Of a stretch of DNA of 8,437 bases, positions 6,199 through 8,437 are shown piece after piece. Each line of letters starts with the position of its first letter. Position 1 is the first letter of the stretch. Position numbers and translations under genes: made by a program. The notes under the pieces were generated by a model. That model was not told where the DNA came from. It did no database searches and saw only the letters and a program-made list of their open reading frames with translations. Location of the stretch: contig JBBRTJ010000123.1 in NCBI GenBank assembly GCA_038244535.1, forward strand, positions 1 to 8,437, given 5' to 3'. The DNA is from JBBRTJ01 sp038244535 (GTDB taxonomy: Bacteria > Actinomycetota > Acidimicrobiia > Acidimicrobiales > Ilumatobacteraceae).

Positions 6199-7343
6199 CA
6201 GTAGACGATGACGCCACGGATGTTCGTGCCGTCGCGCATGTCCTGGTAGCCCTCGTTGATGCCCTCGAGGGGGTAGGTCTTGGTGATCAGCTCGTCGAGC
6301 TTGAGCTGGCCCTCGCGGTACAGGCTGAGCAGCTTGGGGATGTCGGCCCGGGGGTTGAGCGAGCCGAAGATCGTGCCCTTGATCTCCTTGTTGTACATGG
6401 CCAGCTCGAACAGGCTCACCGAGGCCTCGGTCTGGGTCATGGGCGCCACCCCGGTGACCACGATGGTGCCGCCCTTGCCGCACAGCGCCATGGCCCCGGC
6501 CATCAGCTCGCCGTACATCACACCCGGCGTCATGATCACCTTGTCGGCCATCTGGCCGTACGTCATCTCCATCACCGCGGGCATCGCCTCGTCCATGGAC
6601 GCATAGGTGTGCGTGGCCCCCAGCTCCTGCGCCTTCTCGCGCTTGAACTCGATGGGGTCAACCGCGATGACGCGCTTGGCGCCGGCCATGCGGGCACCCT
6701 GTACGGCGTTGATGCCGATGCCGCCGATCCCGACGATCACGACGGTGTCACCGGGCGCCACGTCGGCGCGCACGGCGGCCGAACCCCAGCCGGTGGCCAC
6801 GCCGCAGCTGACGAGGGCGACGGCTTCGAGCGGGTAGTCGGCGTCGACCTTGATGACGCTGTCCTCGGCCACGCAGGCGTGGTTCGAGAAGGTGCCGACC
6901 TTGGCCATCAGCATCAGGTCCTCGCCCCGGAGGCGGTGGCGGCTGGTGCCATCGGTGATCATGCCCCGCACCATGGCGCCGGCCCCGGCGTCGCACAGGT
7001 TCTGCTTGCCGGTCGAGCAGTAGCGGCATCGGCCGCAGCTCGGGATGAACGAAGCGCTCACGTGATCGCCAGGCGCCACGGTGGTCACGCCGGGACCCAC
7101 CTCGACGACGATCCCGGCGCCCTCGTGCCCACCCACGATCGGGAAGAACGACGGCGAGCCCATCATCGCCAGCATCTCGGGCGTGGGCACCATGTCGCCG
7201 GTGACGAAGTGCTCGTCGGAGTGACAGAGGCCGGCGGCCTTCCACTCGACCAGCACCTCACGGGCCTTCGGGGCATCGACCTCGATCTCCTCGATCTGCC
7301 ATTCCTGGTTGATGCCGTGCAACACGGCGGCCTTGGTCTTCAC
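6198..7343 (-). CDS. NDMA-dependent zinc alcohol dehydrogenase (Rxyl_3153-type)
   Basis: This is a medium-chain zinc alcohol dehydrogenase of the nicotinoprotein type, in which NAD(H) stays bound and electrons leave through an external carrier. It is assayed with the dye NDMA and tied in actinobacteria to the cofactor mycofactocin. The 381-residue product is full length. Catalytic zinc ligands are Cys40 (GLCHSDEH), His73-Glu74 (GGHEGAG) and Cys180 (SCGVATG). Structural zinc ligands are Cys103, 106, 109 and 117 (CGRCRYCSTGKQNLC). The Rossmann motif GIGGIG is at 205-210, with Asp229 (AVDP) as the ribose-binding acid, which points to NAD rather than NADP. GTG 7343 has GGGGGGAAG (7355-7347) upstream. 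It is the first gene of the operon with MoxR and VWA. The alcohol substrate is unknown, and no mycofactocin synthesis gene is in the window. Confidence 0.95.
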   Translation of the reverse strand: MKTKAAVLHGINQEWQIEEIEVDAPKAREVLVEWKAAGLCHSDEHFVTGDMVPTPEMLAMMGSPSFFPIVGGHEGAGIVVEVGPGVTTVAPGDHVSASFIPSCGRCRYCSTGKQNLCDAGAGAMVRGMITDGTSRHRLRGEDLMLMAKVGTFSNHACVAEDSVIKVDADYPLEAVALVSCGVATGWGSAAVRADVAPGDTVVIVGIGGIGINAVQGARMAGAKRVIAVDPIEFKREKAQELGATHTYASMDEAMPAVMEMTYGQMADKVIMTPGVMYGELMAGAMALCGKGGTIVVTGVAPMTQTEASVSLFELAMYNKEIKGTIFGSLNPRADIPKLLSLYREGQLKLDELITKTYPLEGINEGYQDMRDGTNIRGVIVY

Positions 7344-7380
7344 GAGCTTCCCCCCGGATTCGCGGTCAGTGCTAGCTCGG

Positions 7381-7386
7381 ACCCTA
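7381..7386 (-). promoter_or_regulatory. Possible -10 box for the ADH-MoxR-VWA operon
   Basis: On the minus strand TAGGGT fits TANNNT and lies 37 bases before GTG 7343, leaving a short leader with a Shine-Dalgarno. A poor -35 (TGATGG, 7409-7404) is at 17 bases. Confidence 0.35.
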
Positions 7387-7393
7387 TTCGCTC

Positions 7394-7422
7394 ACCGGGC
7401 CCGCCATCACTGCCGGCCCGGT
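7394..7422. promoter_or_regulatory. Inverted repeat ACCGGGCC-N13-GGCCCGGT, operator candidate
   Basis: Perfect 8-base arms lie at 7394-7401 and 7415-7422, in the 169-base region between the divergent dehydrogenase and DUF3039 genes. It lies just upstream of the proposed TAGGGT -10 and covers where the -35 would be, a usual place for a repressor or activator site. The repeat is seen; the binding role is inferred. A GC-only repeat of this size could also occur by chance in such DNA. Confidence 0.4.
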
Positions 7423-7512
7423 CATCGCTGCCGAGCTCGAGAAGTGGCGAGCCTCGGTGCACTTGGCGCGCTCACGCTCGCCAGTTCCTACGCGGTGGCA
7501 CACTCTGGAGCC

Positions 7513-7806
7513 ATGGCCACGCCCTTGATCACGCAGCCGGTCACCGAGGTCATCACCAGGACCGATGAGCGGACCGAGACGGGCGAGCCGCTCGCCGCTC
7601 ACATCGTCAAGGTGGGACCGGGCGAGAGTGCGGCGGCCAAGGTGCTCGAGGCGCGCCTCTACGGCTACCCGGTCGAGGCACTGTGCGGCCACGTGTGGGT
7701 GCCGTCGCGCGACCCGCGTCAGCTGCCGATGTGCGAGAAGTGCAAGGACATCTACGAGGCCTACAAGGCCTTCAACGATGGGCTGAACGACAAACCCGAC
7801 GACTGA
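7513..7806 (+). CDS. DUF3039 family zinc-ribbon-like protein
   Basis: This is a small cytoplasmic protein of the DUF3039 family, found in actinobacteria and without a known function. The 97-residue product has a variable N-terminus, then AHIVKVG (29-35), ARLYGYPVEALCGHVWVPSR (47-66) and MCEKCKDIYEAY (73-84). His30, Cys58, Cys74 and Cys77 are placed to bind one zinc ion. The start is ATG 7513; GGAG (7507-7510) is only two bases upstream, too close to be a normal Shine-Dalgarno, so a leaderless or near-leaderless mRNA is possible (CACACT, 7499-7504, eight bases upstream). In-frame upstream codons are open but do not resemble the family. It is divergent from one alcohol dehydrogenase gene and convergent with another. 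Confidence 0.9.
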   Translation: MATPLITQPVTEVITRTDERTETGEPLAAHIVKVGPGESAAAKVLEARLYGYPVEALCGHVWVPSRDPRQLPMCEKCKDIYEAYKAFNDGLNDKPDD

Positions 7807-7828
7807 TCACGATCAATCGTCGGGTTTG
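7791..7828. terminator. Bidirectional hairpin terminator overlapping the DUF3039 stop codon
   Basis: CAAACCCGACGA (7791-7802) pairs perfectly with TCGTCGGGTTTG (7817-7828). Inside, TGAT (7804-7807) pairs with ATCA (7812-7815) around CACG after one mismatch, giving a 16-base-pair stem with one mismatch. The left arm lies in the last codons of the DUF3039 gene and the inner stem includes its TGA. The right side ends in TTTGGTTGT, and the minus strand likewise ends in GGGTTTG, so it can serve both convergent genes. T-runs are short. Confidence 0.75.
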
Positions 7829-7858
7829 GTTGTCTCGGTTGGCACTCTTCGGCGTTCG

Positions 7859-8437
7859 TCAGTCGTAGATGAGCACGCCGCGGATGTTCTTGCCGTCGCG
7901 CATGTCCTGGTAGCCGTCGTTGATGTCCTCGAGCGGGTAGGTCTTGGTGACCAGGCCGTCGAGGTCCAGTTGACCCTCGCGGTACAGGCCGAGGAGCTTG
8001 GGGATGTCGGCGCGGGGGTTGCCCGAGCCGAACAGTGAGCCCACGACCTGCTTCTCCATGAGGGTCAGGTCGAGGAGGCTGACGTTCGCGGTCATCTCCA
8101 TGGCGGGGTGGATGTTGGTGACCACCACGCGGCCCCGCTTGGCCGCCAGCGACAGGGCCCCGGCCAGCATCTGGCCGTCGCCCACGCCCATGGTCATGAT
8201 GACCTTGTTGGCCATCGTGCCCCACGTGATCTCCTGCAGCAGCGGGAGGGCTTCCTCGATCGAGGCCGCCGTGTGGGTCGCGCCGAACTCCATGGCCTTC
8301 TCACGCTTGAACTCGACCGGGTCGATGGCCACGATGCGCTTGGCGCCGGCCAGGCGGGCACCCTGGATGGCATTGGCGCCGATGCCACCGACGCCCACGA
8401 CGGCCACCGTGTCACCGGGGGCCACGTCGGCGGCGTA
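7859..8437 (-). CDS. Second NDMA-dependent alcohol dehydrogenase, N-terminus beyond right edge
   Basis: This is the C-terminal half (192 residues) of a second nicotinoprotein-type zinc alcohol dehydrogenase. The NAD-binding Rossmann motif GVGGIG is followed by AIDP, with the acidic residue for NAD, then FKREKA, NPRADIPKLL, YREGQLDLD, KTYPLED and DGYQDMRDGKNIRG at the end. The catalytic and structural zinc ligands would be in the missing part. Aligned by eye it is about 65% identical to the homologue at 6198-7343 and best conserved near the C-terminus, so the two are clear paralogues. The middle (NIHPAMEMTANVSLLDLTL against the matching stretch in the other copy) is the least conserved and may reflect a different quaternary contact or substrate. 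It is open to the window edge; any start codon inside it is internal. Confidence 0.93.
   Translation of the reverse strand, partial: YAADVAPGDTVAVVGVGGIGANAIQGARLAGAKRIVAIDPVEFKREKAMEFGATHTAASIEEALPLLQEITWGTMANKVIMTMGVGDGQMLAGALSLAAKRGRVVVTNIHPAMEMTANVSLLDLTLMEKQVVGSLFGSGNPRADIPKLLGLYREGQLDLDGLVTKTYPLEDINDGYQDMRDGKNIRGVLIYD

Noticed and set aside
5457..7568. A 703-codon open frame on the plus strand over the MoxR and dehydrogenase genes
   Set aside because: It is rich in His, Gly, Asp and Ala with no domain, and lies opposite two well-conserved genes; it is a by-product of high-GC codon bias.

Overview
This window comes from a high-GC, Gram-positive-type actinobacterium. Third codon positions are strongly G/C, GTG and TTG starts are common, and it carries a LytR-CpsA-Psr wall enzyme, a DUF3039 protein, a DUF1990 protein and two NDMA-dependent (mycofactocin-type) alcohol dehydrogenases. 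The Thr/Ser tails of the kind TTSTTSTTL suggest class Acidimicrobiia; that placement is an inference. The window is gene-dense with no gene-free gap over 300 bases. I see no RNA gene, CRISPR array, insertion sequence or phage gene.

Left part (1-2905), cell envelope. A left-truncated MscS-type mechanosensitive channel (minus strand) diverges from a LytR-CpsA-Psr (LCP) family wall-polymer ligase (plus strand). Their short shared upstream region holds a near-perfect inverted repeat, and each gene has a TANNNT -10 box 8 bases before its GTG, which suggests that both mRNAs are leaderless. A four-helix membrane protein of unknown function follows on the plus strand.

Middle (2990-4224). A DUF1990 protein (plus) converges on a single-pass membrane-anchored protein of unknown function (minus). 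Base composition is visibly less GC-rich here than in the flanks.

Right part (4345-8437), redox cluster. On the minus strand, an NDMA-dependent zinc alcohol dehydrogenase is followed 12 bases later by a MoxR-type AAA+ ATPase and then by a VWA (MIDAS) protein, in an apparent operon. MoxR/VWA pairs are known as maturation or metal-insertion chaperones in other systems, so they may service the dehydrogenase or another enzyme. The VWA reading frame is cut by one in-frame TAA inside the VWA fold, with a strong GGAGG and a GTG positioned for re-initiation. Divergent from the operon lies a small DUF3039 zinc-ribbon-like protein. It converges, through a long hairpin that can act as a bidirectional terminator, on a second NDMA-dependent alcohol dehydrogenase that runs off the right edge. 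The two dehydrogenases are about 65% identical by eye over the shared C-terminal half.

The main points for follow-up are the split VWA gene, mutually exclusive hairpins at the moxR/VWA junction, the palindromic divergent promoter at 828-865, the ADH-MoxR-VWA association, and the operator-like repeat at 7394-7422. I do not see a wholly new system; the split VWA gene with its chaperone operon is the closest candidate.
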